Below, piece after piece: positions 53,576 to 62,553 of a stretch of 64,000 nt of DNA. Both the position numbers and the translations under genes were made by a program. Below the pieces are notes generated by a model. It saw only the letters and a list, made by a program, of their open reading frames with translations, did no database searches and was not told the DNA's origin. The stretch is from Coprococcus sp. OM04-5BH (GTDB lineage Bacteria; Bacillota; Clostridia; Lachnospirales; Lachnospiraceae): NCBI RefSeq assembly GCF_003482105.1, contig NZ_QULM01000003.1, positions 62,432 to 126,431 on the forward strand, read 5' to 3'. Numbering within the stretch: position 1 is the first letter of the stretch; each line of letters opens with the position of its first letter.

Positions 53576-54910
53576 TTATTCATCAAGCTCAGGCTGATCC
53601 GCTGAATGTTCATCCTTTCTTGCGGCAGTGTGGACCTCTTTGTTAGTGTAAAGATTAACATAGTGTGGTCTCAGCTTTGAGTATATTATCTTCTGTTCGC
53701 TGTATAGACTGTAGTAGCCGGACATCATATAACTGATGGCACAGGCAATGGCAAATAATATCAGTCCATCAGATCCAAACAGCTCAATTCCAAGCAATAT
53801 GGAAGTGAGAGGACAGTTTACCACCGCACAGAAGAAGCATACCAGACCCACTGCAGCACTGGTTGCCGGATCAAGCCCCATAAGATTTCCCAGCGCACAT
53901 CCAAAGGTTGAACCGATGAAGAACGCCGGTACGATCTCGCCGCCACGGAAGCCGCAGCCGATTGTGACACAGGTAAATAACATTTTCAGCAAAAATGCAT
54001 AGGGCTTTGCATCGCCATGGATGGCATTGGTGATTATGCCCATTCCGGCACCGTTGTAATCGGTGCTTCCAATCAGGTGGGTGAGGATAACAATGATCAG
54101 ACCACCAACAAATATACGCACATACTGATTCTTGAAGAAGTGCTTAAAGAAGTCGGATGCCATATGCATGAGCATACAGAACAATACCGCCAGCACCGCA
54201 CAGCAAATGCCGAGAACTCCCACCTTAAGCCCGATCTCTATATTTATCTCAGGCACCTGCTTTAATACGAAGTTGGTAGGGGTTATATTGAAGGCACAGG
54301 TTATTGCATAGGCAATAATAGCTGAAAGTGCACATGGAACCAGTGCACAGAAATACAAAATGCCTATGCTGATTACCTCCATGGAGAATAATGTAGCGGT
54401 AATAGGTGTTCCGAACAACGCAGCAAATACCGCACTCATGCCGCACAGAGTCATTATGTGTCTGTCATCATCAGAAAGCTTGAATAATTTGCCAATGGTA
54501 GATCCCATACTTCCGCCTAACTGCAGGGCGGCACCTTCTCGACCGGCAGAACCACCAAACATATGAGTGATGACTGTTGATATGAAGATTAGCGGAGCCA
54601 TCTTGAAGGGGATGGTAAGGTTCTGATCCCTTATGGAACCGATGACCAGATTGGTTCCCTTATCATGCTTCATACCGCTGACCCTGTACAGGAAAACAAT
54701 TATCAGACCTGCAAATGGCAGAAAGTTGATTATGAAGCTGTGGTTTTCTCTGACACCTGTAACATATTCAACACTGTAGTGGAAGGCTGTACCGACAGCT
54801 CCACACAGGGTACCGATAACCGTGGCAATGATACACCATTTCAGAAAGATCTTAGCATATCGCAGAGACCGCTTCCCACAATTTATCCAATATTCCTTAG
54901 TATATTCCAT
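53576..54910 (-). CDS. ClC-family chloride channel/antiporter
   Basis: About 444 residues with some ten or more helices. It shows GSAGREGAALQLGGSMG (selectivity region GREGx), GGEIVPAFFIGSTFG and a central FGTPITATLFSMEV, all typical of bacterial ClC proteins; the C-terminal tail lacks CBS domains. It exchanges chloride for protons or lets anions or fluoride flow. ATG 54910 is preferred since GGGAGAG lies 7 nt upstream; the longer frame from 54964 has no ribosome site. It is the only minus-strand gene inside the sporulation block. Confidence 0.92.
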   Translation of the reverse strand: MEYTKEYWINCGKRSLRYAKIFLKWCIIATVIGTLCGAVGTAFHYSVEYVTGVRENHSFIINFLPFAGLIIVFLYRVSGMKHDKGTNLVIGSIRDQNLTIPFKMAPLIFISTVITHMFGGSAGREGAALQLGGSMGSTIGKLFKLSDDDRHIMTLCGMSAVFAALFGTPITATLFSMEVISIGILYFCALVPCALSAIIAYAITCAFNITPTNFVLKQVPEINIEIGLKVGVLGICCAVLAVLFCMLMHMASDFFKHFFKNQYVRIFVGGLIIVILTHLIGSTDYNGAGMGIITNAIHGDAKPYAFLLKMLFTCVTIGCGFRGGEIVPAFFIGSTFGCALGNLMGLDPATSAAVGLVCFFCAVVNCPLTSILLGIELFGSDGLILFAIACAISYMMSGYYSLYSEQKIIYSKLRPHYVNLYTNKEVHTAARKDEHSADQPELDE

Positions 54911-54967
54911 TATATTCTCTCCCATAAAAAATTGGCACCATGTGTAGTGCCTTAAGTCACTCATTTG

Positions 54968-54995
54968 ATTATATCAGTGTGTGAAAAATCTTCAA
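54968..54995 (-). promoter_or_regulatory. Promoter of the ClC gene
   Basis: On the minus strand TTGAAG (54995-54990) and TATAAT (54973-54968) are 16 nt apart and 58 nt before the start. The rest of the 54911-55258 gap holds a GGCACGCC/GGTGTGCC hairpin (55208-55236) just before spoVAD; no ORF was seen. Confidence 0.55.
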
Positions 54996-55258
54996 TAGGA
55001 AATTATTCTATTTGGAGTTTAAACTGATAGAAAGTTGACTTGCTAAAAGCTCACACTTTTTAAAATTTCACTCAGAAAAAATATAATGCTTTACCAATGA
55101 TAAATTCATTTAATAATATAAATCTCAGGTTTAATATATCGATAATCGGGCAAAATAAGAAAAATGAACCTTATGAACGAAGTGAGGATTGCTGACATTA
55201 AAAAGGGAGGCACGCCATCACTTTGTAAGGTGTGCCAATAAAAAAAGGAGGGATTTAT

Positions 55259-56302
55259 ATGGGTGGAAATACTCAGATGGTTGGAAGACAAAGCTTGAAA
55301 TTCAACAAGCCTGTGTACATTGAAGAGACGGCGGCGGTATGTGGTCCTAAAGAGGGGGATGGCCCTCTTGCAGCATATTTTGATGAGATAAGTGAAGATC
55401 CGTTTTTCGGTGCCGATTCATGGGAGGCTGGAGAAAGTGAGATGATCAGCAGAGCTGTAAATATCTGCCTGAACAAGGCAATGCTTAGACCTGATGATAT
55501 CAGATATGTATTTGCTGGGGATCTTCTCGGACAGCTTATCGCAACAACCTTTGGAATCAAGGATTATGGAATACCATTGTTTGGACTGTATGGTGCATGC
55601 TCCACCTGTGGTGAAGCCTTAAGTCTTGGGGCAATGACAGTCGCTGCGGGATATGCTGACAAGGTACTTACTGTTACATCAAGCCACTACGGCAGCGCAG
55701 AGAAGCAGTTCAGATTCCCGCTTGAGTATGCGAACCAGAGACCATTATCAACTACCTGGACAGTAACCGGCTGTGGTGCATTTGTCCTTACAGATGCAAC
55801 GTCAAATACCAGACGTGTAAGAATTACCGCCATAACTACCGGACGGATAAAGGATTACGGAATAAAGGACTCACTTAATATGGGAGCCTGCATGGCCCCT
55901 GCGGCGGCAGATCTTATATTTGAGAATTTAAAGGATTTTAATATCAAACCAACCTATTATGACAAGATTATTACCGGAGATCTTGGAATGGTGGGAAAAG
56001 ATATCCTGATAGACCTTTTGAAGAAAAATAATATAGATATAGAGAAGCAGCATATGGATTGCGGTATAGAAATATTTAACAACCTGGAGCAGGATACACA
56101 TTCAGGCGGTTCAGGCTGCGGCTGCTCGGCGATAACCATGGCAGGCTATATTATGAATATGTTCAGAGCAGGAGCTGTCAGAAGAATCTTATTTATCCCT
56201 ACAGGTGCATTACTTTCAACCGTAAGCTATAACGAAGGACAGAACATTCCGGGAATAGCTCATGGTATTGTAATGGAGCTTGAAGAAGATCAGGACAATT
56301 AA
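55259..56302 (+). CDS. spoVAD: Stage V sporulation protein AD
   Basis: The 347-residue thiolase-like protein binds dipicolinic acid on the inner spore membrane. The start QSLKFNKPVYIEETAAVCGP, the segment LYGACSTCGEALSLGAM and HSGGSGCGCSA fit SpoVAD. AAAGGAGGG at 55245-55253 sets ATG 55259 rather than the upstream in-frame start. It lies 4.9 kb from spoVAC, with three unrelated genes between. Confidence 0.95.
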   Translation: MGGNTQMVGRQSLKFNKPVYIEETAAVCGPKEGDGPLAAYFDEISEDPFFGADSWEAGESEMISRAVNICLNKAMLRPDDIRYVFAGDLLGQLIATTFGIKDYGIPLFGLYGACSTCGEALSLGAMTVAAGYADKVLTVTSSHYGSAEKQFRFPLEYANQRPLSTTWTVTGCGAFVLTDATSNTRRVRITAITTGRIKDYGIKDSLNMGACMAPAAADLIFENLKDFNIKPTYYDKIITGDLGMVGKDILIDLLKKNNIDIEKQHMDCGIEIFNNLEQDTHSGGSGCGCSAITMAGYIMNMFRAGAVRRILFIPTGALLSTVSYNEGQNIPGIAHGIVMELEEDQDN

Positions 56303-56480
56303 TTTATTATAGAAATTTGCAAATAATGATTTAGCACCATGCAGATAAGGGCTGATTATTATATTTGAAATTTTATGATGGAATATGAATTTGAAATATT
56401 AGGAAAAATTTTTTGATTTATATTGAAGCATATATTTTTTTGAAATTTATTTAGAAAGAATATTAAGGAGAAATACAAAA

Positions 56481-56837
56481 ATGGAATATTTAAAGGCGTT
56501 TATAATTGGCGGAGTGATCTGTATGTTAGTCCAGATATTGATGGACCATACAAAACTCATGCCCGGAAGAATTATGGTGTTGCTTGTTTGTTCGGGCGTA
56601 GTACTTGGGGCAGTGGGCGTATATGAGCCATTCTTGAAATTTGCTGAGTGCGGTGCGTCAGTACCTCTTAGTGGATTTGGTTATAATCTGTGGAAGGGCG
56701 TAAAGGAAGCTGTAGATAGTGATGGATTTATCGGCTTGTTCAGAGGTGGATTTAAGATGGCGGCTGTTGGAACGTCGGCGGCATTGATATTTTCATATAT
56801 AATTTCACTTATATTTAAACCTAAGATGCCTAAATAA
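56481..56837 (+). CDS. spoVAE: Stage V sporulation protein AE
   Basis: The 118-residue membrane protein has about four helices and contains FIIGGVICMLVQILMD near the start and GASVPLSGFGYNLWKG in the middle, as in SpoVAE. AAGGAG precedes ATG 56481. The 178-nt gap from spoVAD is wider than usual. No spoVAF follows. Confidence 0.9.
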   Translation: MEYLKAFIIGGVICMLVQILMDHTKLMPGRIMVLLVCSGVVLGAVGVYEPFLKFAECGASVPLSGFGYNLWKGVKEAVDSDGFIGLFRGGFKMAAVGTSAALIFSYIISLIFKPKMPK

Positions 56838-56850
56838 GTAATAATGTTAT

Positions 56851-56903
56851 AGCTGGCGGGACATAGTGAGCAGAAGAGACACCATGCTCCGCCTATTTTT
56901 TTG
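56851..56903 (+). terminator. Terminator after spoVAE
   Basis: GGCGGGACATAGTG pairs imperfectly with CACCATGCTCCGCC and leads into TATTTTTTT. Confidence 0.85.
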
Positions 56904-56996
56904 TCATTTTTAGCTACTGTAAGTGCATGAAATTACTTGATTATTTTATATGTTTTTCGTATCCTTTAAGTTATAAAAGTAATTAGATACGTAAAA

Positions 56997-57057
56997 GAAA
57001 ATGATATTAGAAAACAATGCAATAAAACAACATTAGAAAATGACATTAGAGAACAAT
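56997..57057 (+). repeat. 22-nt direct repeat, 39-nt period
   Basis: Two copies, 56997-57018 and 57036-57057, match at 20 of 22 positions (core ATTAGA-x-AACAAT), directly before the acyltransferase gene. A further partial ATTAGA lies between them. Possible regulator site or A-rich slippage product. Confidence 0.5.
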
Positions 57058-57104
57058 ATTAAAGAAACAGCAATCGTAAAATATAATACAGGGGCGAAAA
57101 CGGA

Positions 57105-58460
57105 TTGAAGGATAAAAATACAGAGGAAAAACACCTCACAACAATACATAAAAGTATAAAGCAAAATCAAAAAAACAAATATCCGGTAATAGAGCGGAAA
57201 GGGCATAGTACAAAACATGAGACATTCAAGACAACAGAAAAAATTTCTGAGACCAAAGAAGAAAAGCTAAGGATCATACAAAAGACATCGGAGGCTGAAC
57301 AAGAAATTTCAAATGCCAACCAGAAGGTTTCTATTTCTGAAGCTAGTCAGGATGATCTTCGAAATCCCGGAAATAATTCAGGCAGAAACTACGGCATAGA
57401 TGCACTAAGGATGTTAGCAATGTTTATGATAGTAATTCTTCATGTGTTGAAACAAGGCGGCGTGTTAGATGGAGCGAGAGCCCTGTCGCCACAGTATGAG
57501 GCTGCCTGGCTATTGGAGACGGCAGCATTTTGTGCAGTAAACTGTTATGGGATTATATCCGGTTATGTGGGAGTGGACGGTAAGTATAGGTTCAGTAATA
57601 TTGCATTGCTATGGCTTAGGGTTGTTTTCTATACATTAGGAATTACCGCTATATTCTGGATATTTGCACCTGAATATGTAGGGGTAAAACAGTGGCGAAA
57701 TGCAATGTTTCCGGTTATGACAGAGCAGTATTGGTATTTCACAGCGTACTTTGCTATGTTCTTTTTTATGCCGATGCTTAATTCTGCTCTTAGGAATTTG
57801 AGCAGAAAAACCATGGGGCAAATGTTGATAGCACTGATTATCATATTTTCTGTTTTGCCGGTAATATTTAATACAGATCCTTTTATCATAAAAGCTGGAT
57901 ATTCGGCTTTGTGGCTTATGATACTATATCTTATAGGCGGTTATATAAAAAAGTATGGATTGTTTGAGAAGTGCAGGACGACATGGTTAGTTGCAGGTTA
58001 CATAATAATGGCCTTGTGTTCATGGGGCTGCAAATACATATATGAATATTTGCAGGTGGAAAATCCGCAGAAGATAGGAATTTCCCGGGGAGACCGCATG
58101 ATCAGTTATATTTCGCCTACAATGCTTGTGGCAGCAATATGCCTTTTTATGATATTTAAAAGACTAAATGTAAAAGAGTTTGCTAGAAAGATAATAAAAA
58201 AATATTCACCACTATCATTCAGTGTATATCTTATTCATGCTCACCCACTCATCTGGGGATGGATCTTGTCTCAGCTGTTCAGAGATTATGGTCAGTTAGC
58301 TTGGTATATTGAAGTCCCGGCAGTTTTGGGAACAGCCGCTGCCATATATGTTATATGCATTATGGTGGATATAGTACGTGAAAGCATATTTGATGTATTT
58401 AAGGTAAGAAAGTGCTTACAAAAGCTTGATCGTAGCACAGAAAAAAGTTTGGATAAATAA
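57105..58460 (+). CDS. Acyltransferase 3 (OafA-type) membrane protein
   Basis: 451 residues. A very charged Lys/Glu/Gln-rich cytoplasmic lead (about 1-95) precedes some ten helices. The family's R-x10-H pattern appears in DALRMLAMFMIVILHVLKQGG-type sequence (Arg near 102, His near 114). Members O-acetylate or acylate surface sugars. TTG 57105 follows AGGGG; no better start exists. The 95-residue lead is unusual. Target unknown. Confidence 0.85.
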   Translation: MKDKNTEEKHLTTIHKSIKQNQKNKYPVIERKGHSTKHETFKTTEKISETKEEKLRIIQKTSEAEQEISNANQKVSISEASQDDLRNPGNNSGRNYGIDALRMLAMFMIVILHVLKQGGVLDGARALSPQYEAAWLLETAAFCAVNCYGIISGYVGVDGKYRFSNIALLWLRVVFYTLGITAIFWIFAPEYVGVKQWRNAMFPVMTEQYWYFTAYFAMFFFMPMLNSALRNLSRKTMGQMLIALIIIFSVLPVIFNTDPFIIKAGYSALWLMILYLIGGYIKKYGLFEKCRTTWLVAGYIIMALCSWGCKYIYEYLQVENPQKIGISRGDRMISYISPTMLVAAICLFMIFKRLNVKEFARKIIKKYSPLSFSVYLIHAHPLIWGWILSQLFRDYGQLAWYIEVPAVLGTAAAIYVICIMVDIVRESIFDVFKVRKCLQKLDRSTEKSLDK

Positions 58461-58503
58461 TCATCACTATAGGTCAAAAATTAATGCCCGTAAGAAAAAG
58501 TAA

Positions 58504-58542
58504 GCGGGGCACAGTAGCCGGAAACAAGTCATTATGCCCCGC
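58504..58542 (-). terminator. Terminator for the class A PBP gene
   Basis: GCGGGGCA and TGCCCCGC arms; on the minus strand the stem is followed by TTACTTTTT. Confidence 0.6.
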
Positions 58543-58595
58543 CCAAAAATAAGAAGACATGCAAGCATGCTGCACTTGACTCGTTGTCGTAACAC

Positions 58596-58634
58596 AAAGC
58601 CCCTGAACCATTTTAATGGCTCAGGGGCTTTATT
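58596..58634. terminator. Bidirectional terminator between convergent genes
   Basis: AAAGCCCCTGA pairs perfectly with TCAGGGGCTTT, with an inner CCATTTTAATGG stem. It lies between the acyltransferase and the class A PBP gene. Confidence 0.88.
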
Positions 58635-58673
58635 TAATCATTCATTCTATAGCACATTTAAATAAACATATTG

Positions 58674-61600
58674 TTAATTCTTTTTGATAAGCTTATTCAA
58701 TATAGAAAATACATTCTCAAACGAATGAACACTGACCGCAGCGGAAGTGCGGCTTTTAGTATTTGTACTTGCTACATACACATCCCTCATCAGTGCTTCT
58801 GTTGAGGATTCCGGAATTGACATAGCTTCCGGCGAAGGTTCAACAGTAGGAGTTTCAGTTGATGGTGTTTCAGTGGTTGTATCCTCTGAGCTTGGCGGCT
58901 CCGGTGCAGGCGGCTCCTCGGTTGTTGGTGCTCCGCCTCCTGAGAATACTGCCGAAATCGTGTGGTCAGAGGTTACATTCGAGAAGGTGTAGCTTGAAAC
59001 AGCACCTACGGAAGAACCATCTACATAAACATCAGCTATTGAATATCCGCTGTTTGCCTGAATATAAACTGTATAAGAATCACCCTCACTTACTGTCGTG
59101 CTTGGTGAGATAGTACCACCTTCACCGGCAGAAGTAGTAATAGTGAACTTCTTTTTATCATCATCAGAAGATTCGTCCTCTGAGTTCTCCTCTGTATGGA
59201 TATTGCAGAGGGTAGTGAGGATAGAATTATCATACTGGAAGTCTGCTCCGATAATAGTTATATCACCGGTTTCATCATCTACAATGTATCTGTACTCTGT
59301 AGTCTCAGGACAGAACTCTGTGGCCTTAAGATGAGACTCGTTACAAAGAGTGATCCTGTTTCCGTCAGTAGCACCTGTACAATACTTAATAGGAACGGTT
59401 CCCTTGGCGAAGTACTCAGTCTTTGTCTGACATCCTTCTATAGGAAGAAGTCCTGACTCCTTACAAACCGTTGCCATGACAATTCCCTCAGGCTTTTCGA
59501 AACGCTTCGAAGTATCAAGCTCCTTGACCTCAACGATCTTATCCATTATCTTTCTCCACATTATCTTGTGATAGCTTCCTGCGGAGAACTGGGTATTAAC
59601 ATCATACCCGATCCAGATAGAAGCTGAGTAATAAGGAGTGATACCACAGAACCATGCATCAAAGTTGTTTGATGTAGTACCTGTCTTACCTGCCGCATAA
59701 AGACCGCTGTAAGGATTTGCTGTAGTACCTGTACCTGATGTAACAACGTCGTGCATAGCGTCTGTAAGGAGCCATGCATTCTCCTCGGAAATAACTTCCT
59801 TGTTCTCAGGTGTCCTGTTATCTATAATAAGATTTCCCTCATGGTCGTAAACCTCTGTGTAGAAGATTGGTTTATTGTACTTTCCGCCATTGGCAATGGT
59901 TGCATAAGCAGCAGTGATCTCAAGGTTTGTGATACCGTCTGTAAGACCACCCAGTACTGTTGAAAGGTGTTTGTCAGATACGATAGAACCATCTGACTCG
60001 GTTCTCTGGTCAACAAGGGTGGTGAAGCCAAGCTTCTGCAGATATTCAAATCCAACCTCAGGAGTTACCTCCTCGAAACACTTAACCGATACGATATTCT
60101 CGGAATCCCTGATGGCGTCTCTTATGGACTGAGGTCCACGATAAGAATCTCCCCACCAGTTTCTTACAGGAGTACCATCCGGGTAGCTGTAAGGCTCATC
60201 AACAAATGTTGTTGCAAGGGTCATTCCACATGCCTGAAGAGCAGGAAGGAAACCTGACACAACCTTAAATGCAGAACCCGGCTGTCTTGTAGCCTCTGAA
60301 GCCCTGTTGAAGGAACGGCTCTCGGTCTTATCTCCACGGCCTCCCACGATTGCCTTAACCTGACCTGTGGACTGATCCATAAGAGTAAATGAAATCTGTG
60401 GCTGAACTGTTACTTTATATGACTCTGCCAGTTCCTTGTAACCTGTCTGGTCAATCATGGCAGCCTTATATACATTCGCAGCTTCTCTGGCGTCCTCAGG
60501 AGTAGAGAACATCAGGTCGAAATTACTCTGACCCTGTTCCTCACGGTACCATTCCTGCATCATGTTCTCGCTATAGTTGTATGTGTCACCGTTAGTATCT
60601 GTAAGAGTGAGAGCATAGTTCAATTTGTATTCATCGTACGGGTAATTTGAACTGTCGTTTAGAACCTCGTCACATACATCCTGAAGCTCTGAATCCTGAC
60701 ATATCTTAACAGTAAGACCACCGGAGTAGATCATGTTGTCTGCTTCGGCAGTATCCTTGGCATAACCCATACTTACCAGATCTTCCTCAAGCTGGTTGAT
60801 AGTGGCATCGGTGTAGTATGAATATACTTTTTGTGGTTTGTTTTCACGTCGCTCAGCTAAAGAGTTGATTCTGTCGTATACATTGTCTGCAAGCGCCTCA
60901 TCATACTGTGCCTTGGTGATGTACCCAAGATCAAGCATTTCCTTTAATACCAGCACACGACGCTCGGCATTGTTATCAGGATTGATTACCGGATCATATC
61001 TTGATGGGTTCTGAGGTATTGCAGCAAGTACCGCACACTCAGACACTGTAAGTGCGCTCAGTTTCTTACCAAAGTAATATTCGGCAGCAGTCTGTACCCC
61101 ATATCGGCTCTGGGAGAGGTAGATAGTGTTGAGGTAGTACTCAACGATCTCTTCCTTGGTCAGCGTCTTCTCCATCTCAATGGCAAGATACTGCTCCTGG
61201 ATCTTTCGTTCAACCTTTTCAATGAAGGTTGTCTCATTAAGACCTACGTTGAAGATCTGATTCTTAATAAGCTGCTGTGTAAGAGTACTGGCACCCTGGG
61301 ATGGATCTCTTGTCTTGATGGCTATCATGACAGCTCTTGCAATACCCTGTACATCAATTCCGTTGTGTTCCCAGAAACGTTTATCCTCAATGGCAACAAA
61401 TGCATTGACAAGGTCCTTAGGAATGTCCTTGTATTCAACGTATTCTCGGTTCGAGTCATAGTTTGAAAGGGTTACTACAGTTTTTCCTGACTGATCAACG
61501 AGAGCCGACTGATAACCCTTAGGTATCAGATCTTCGGCTTTGACCTCCGGAGTATCATCCAGGATACCCTTGAGCATACCGAAGCCTGCGCCTACGCCTG

Positions 61601-61730
61601 CTATCATACACAGCAGCAGCATAACAAGGATAAGCTTAAATACTATGACCTGTACTTTCTTTTTATTTCTCGGCAATCGGGATACCAGCATGTCCTGCTT
61701 ATTCTCGACGCCTTTCTTCGTGAAATTCAT
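58674..61730 (-). CDS. Class A penicillin-binding protein (PBP1A-like)
   Basis: About 1018 residues: cytoplasmic lead, one helix (about 28-52), a GT51 glycosyltransferase (about 75-260, catalytic Glu115 in AIEDKRFWEHNG), a transpeptidase domain with Ser486 in SAFK and KTGTTSN at Lys682. A C-terminal extension of some 190 residues follows. It holds an InlB-B-like repeat (TSAGEGGTISPS through VTSDHTISAVFSG) and a Thr/Glu/Pro-rich stretch. The enzyme polymerises and cross-links peptidoglycan. ATG 61730 follows AGGAGG; the longer frame from 61772 overlaps that site. Confidence 0.95.
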   Translation of the reverse strand: MNFTKKGVENKQDMLVSRLPRNKKKVQVIVFKLILVMLLLCMIAGVGAGFGMLKGILDDTPEVKAEDLIPKGYQSALVDQSGKTVVTLSNYDSNREYVEYKDIPKDLVNAFVAIEDKRFWEHNGIDVQGIARAVMIAIKTRDPSQGASTLTQQLIKNQIFNVGLNETTFIEKVERKIQEQYLAIEMEKTLTKEEIVEYYLNTIYLSQSRYGVQTAAEYYFGKKLSALTVSECAVLAAIPQNPSRYDPVINPDNNAERRVLVLKEMLDLGYITKAQYDEALADNVYDRINSLAERRENKPQKVYSYYTDATINQLEEDLVSMGYAKDTAEADNMIYSGGLTVKICQDSELQDVCDEVLNDSSNYPYDEYKLNYALTLTDTNGDTYNYSENMMQEWYREEQGQSNFDLMFSTPEDAREAANVYKAAMIDQTGYKELAESYKVTVQPQISFTLMDQSTGQVKAIVGGRGDKTESRSFNRASEATRQPGSAFKVVSGFLPALQACGMTLATTFVDEPYSYPDGTPVRNWWGDSYRGPQSIRDAIRDSENIVSVKCFEEVTPEVGFEYLQKLGFTTLVDQRTESDGSIVSDKHLSTVLGGLTDGITNLEITAAYATIANGGKYNKPIFYTEVYDHEGNLIIDNRTPENKEVISEENAWLLTDAMHDVVTSGTGTTANPYSGLYAAGKTGTTSNNFDAWFCGITPYYSASIWIGYDVNTQFSAGSYHKIMWRKIMDKIVEVKELDTSKRFEKPEGIVMATVCKESGLLPIEGCQTKTEYFAKGTVPIKYCTGATDGNRITLCNESHLKATEFCPETTEYRYIVDDETGDITIIGADFQYDNSILTTLCNIHTEENSEDESSDDDKKKFTITTSAGEGGTISPSTTVSEGDSYTVYIQANSGYSIADVYVDGSSVGAVSSYTFSNVTSDHTISAVFSGGGAPTTEEPPAPEPPSSEDTTTETPSTETPTVEPSPEAMSIPESSTEALMRDVYVASTNTKSRTSAAVSVHSFENVFSILNKLIKKN

Positions 61731-61997
61731 ATATAAATTCCTCCTAGTATAAAATACGTCCTGATTCTCCACATTATATCAGATATATATATAATAATAA
61801 AGTAGTTTTTTCTTTAGAAAATATTAAGTTTCTGTGTCCTGATGGCATTATATAGTATCTGCATTTCGTACAATTAAATTTATGGATTATTAAGGGATAT
61901 TTGCAATCTGCAAATTTATAAATTCTTAAGTTTTAATGTGAGCCGGCTTCATGTATAATGTTCATAGTCTGAAAATATTTTGAATGGAGTGAGTGAT

Positions 61998-62315
61998 ATG
62001 TACGAATCAATAGAAGATGCCATTGAGTGCTGGAATGAAGATTATTCCTTCATCGAAGCAGCGGAGGTCACAGGCTATGATGGCGGTTATCCTGTTGTGA
62101 GATTTACCATAAATGAAGCTGCAAAGGATCTTGTGAAATCTCCGAAGCACTTCAAGCATATAGCAAGAAGAGCCGAGATGGAGGGAGGAATAGAAGTCGG
62201 GGTGTGCACATGCTTTTATGACACCTGCCATATCAGCTATGAATTTCCTTATCTGACCATATGCGGTTACCCGGAGGTTATCCAGAGAGTCCTGAAATAC
62301 ATCATCGGCCTGTAA
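61998..62315 (+). CDS. Hypothetical 105-residue protein
   Basis: A soluble protein of about 105 residues with acidic N-terminus and a Cys-containing middle (VGVCTCFYDTCHIS). ATG 61998 follows GGAGTGAG; an in-frame TTG at 61980 is less likely. It is a single gene, divergent from the class A PBP and closed by its own terminator. TATAAT at 61954-61959 could be its -10. No family recognised; the CxC-x4-C could bind metal. Confidence 0.65.
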   Translation: MYESIEDAIECWNEDYSFIEAAEVTGYDGGYPVVRFTINEAAKDLVKSPKHFKHIARRAEMEGGIEVGVCTCFYDTCHISYEFPYLTICGYPEVIQRVLKYIIGL

Positions 62316-62418
62316 GATAGCTTGTCACGACGGGGTTAAGATTATATTCATCATGAGTTGAAAATATATGCTCTGAAAATATTTATCCATAATTGTCTTA
62401 AATATAATTGAAAACTTT

Positions 62419-62469
62419 AATGCCCTGATACATGGTATATAATCTGCCGGTTCAGGGCATTATTTTTTT
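62419..62469 (+). terminator. Terminator before gpr
   Basis: AATGCCCTGA pairs with TCAGGGCATT and is followed by a T run (TATTTTTTT). Confidence 0.9.
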
Positions 62470-62553
62470 ATGGACAGAAAAACCCAGTAAAACAAACAGA
62501 AAATCTCAACACACCCGTACGATGACATAAATTCAAAAAAAGGAAATATTGCT

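Noticed and set aside
53576..54964. Mobile insertion explaining the split spoVA genes
   Set aside because: No transposase, integrase or flanking repeats lie between spoVAC and spoVAD; simple rearrangement is enough.
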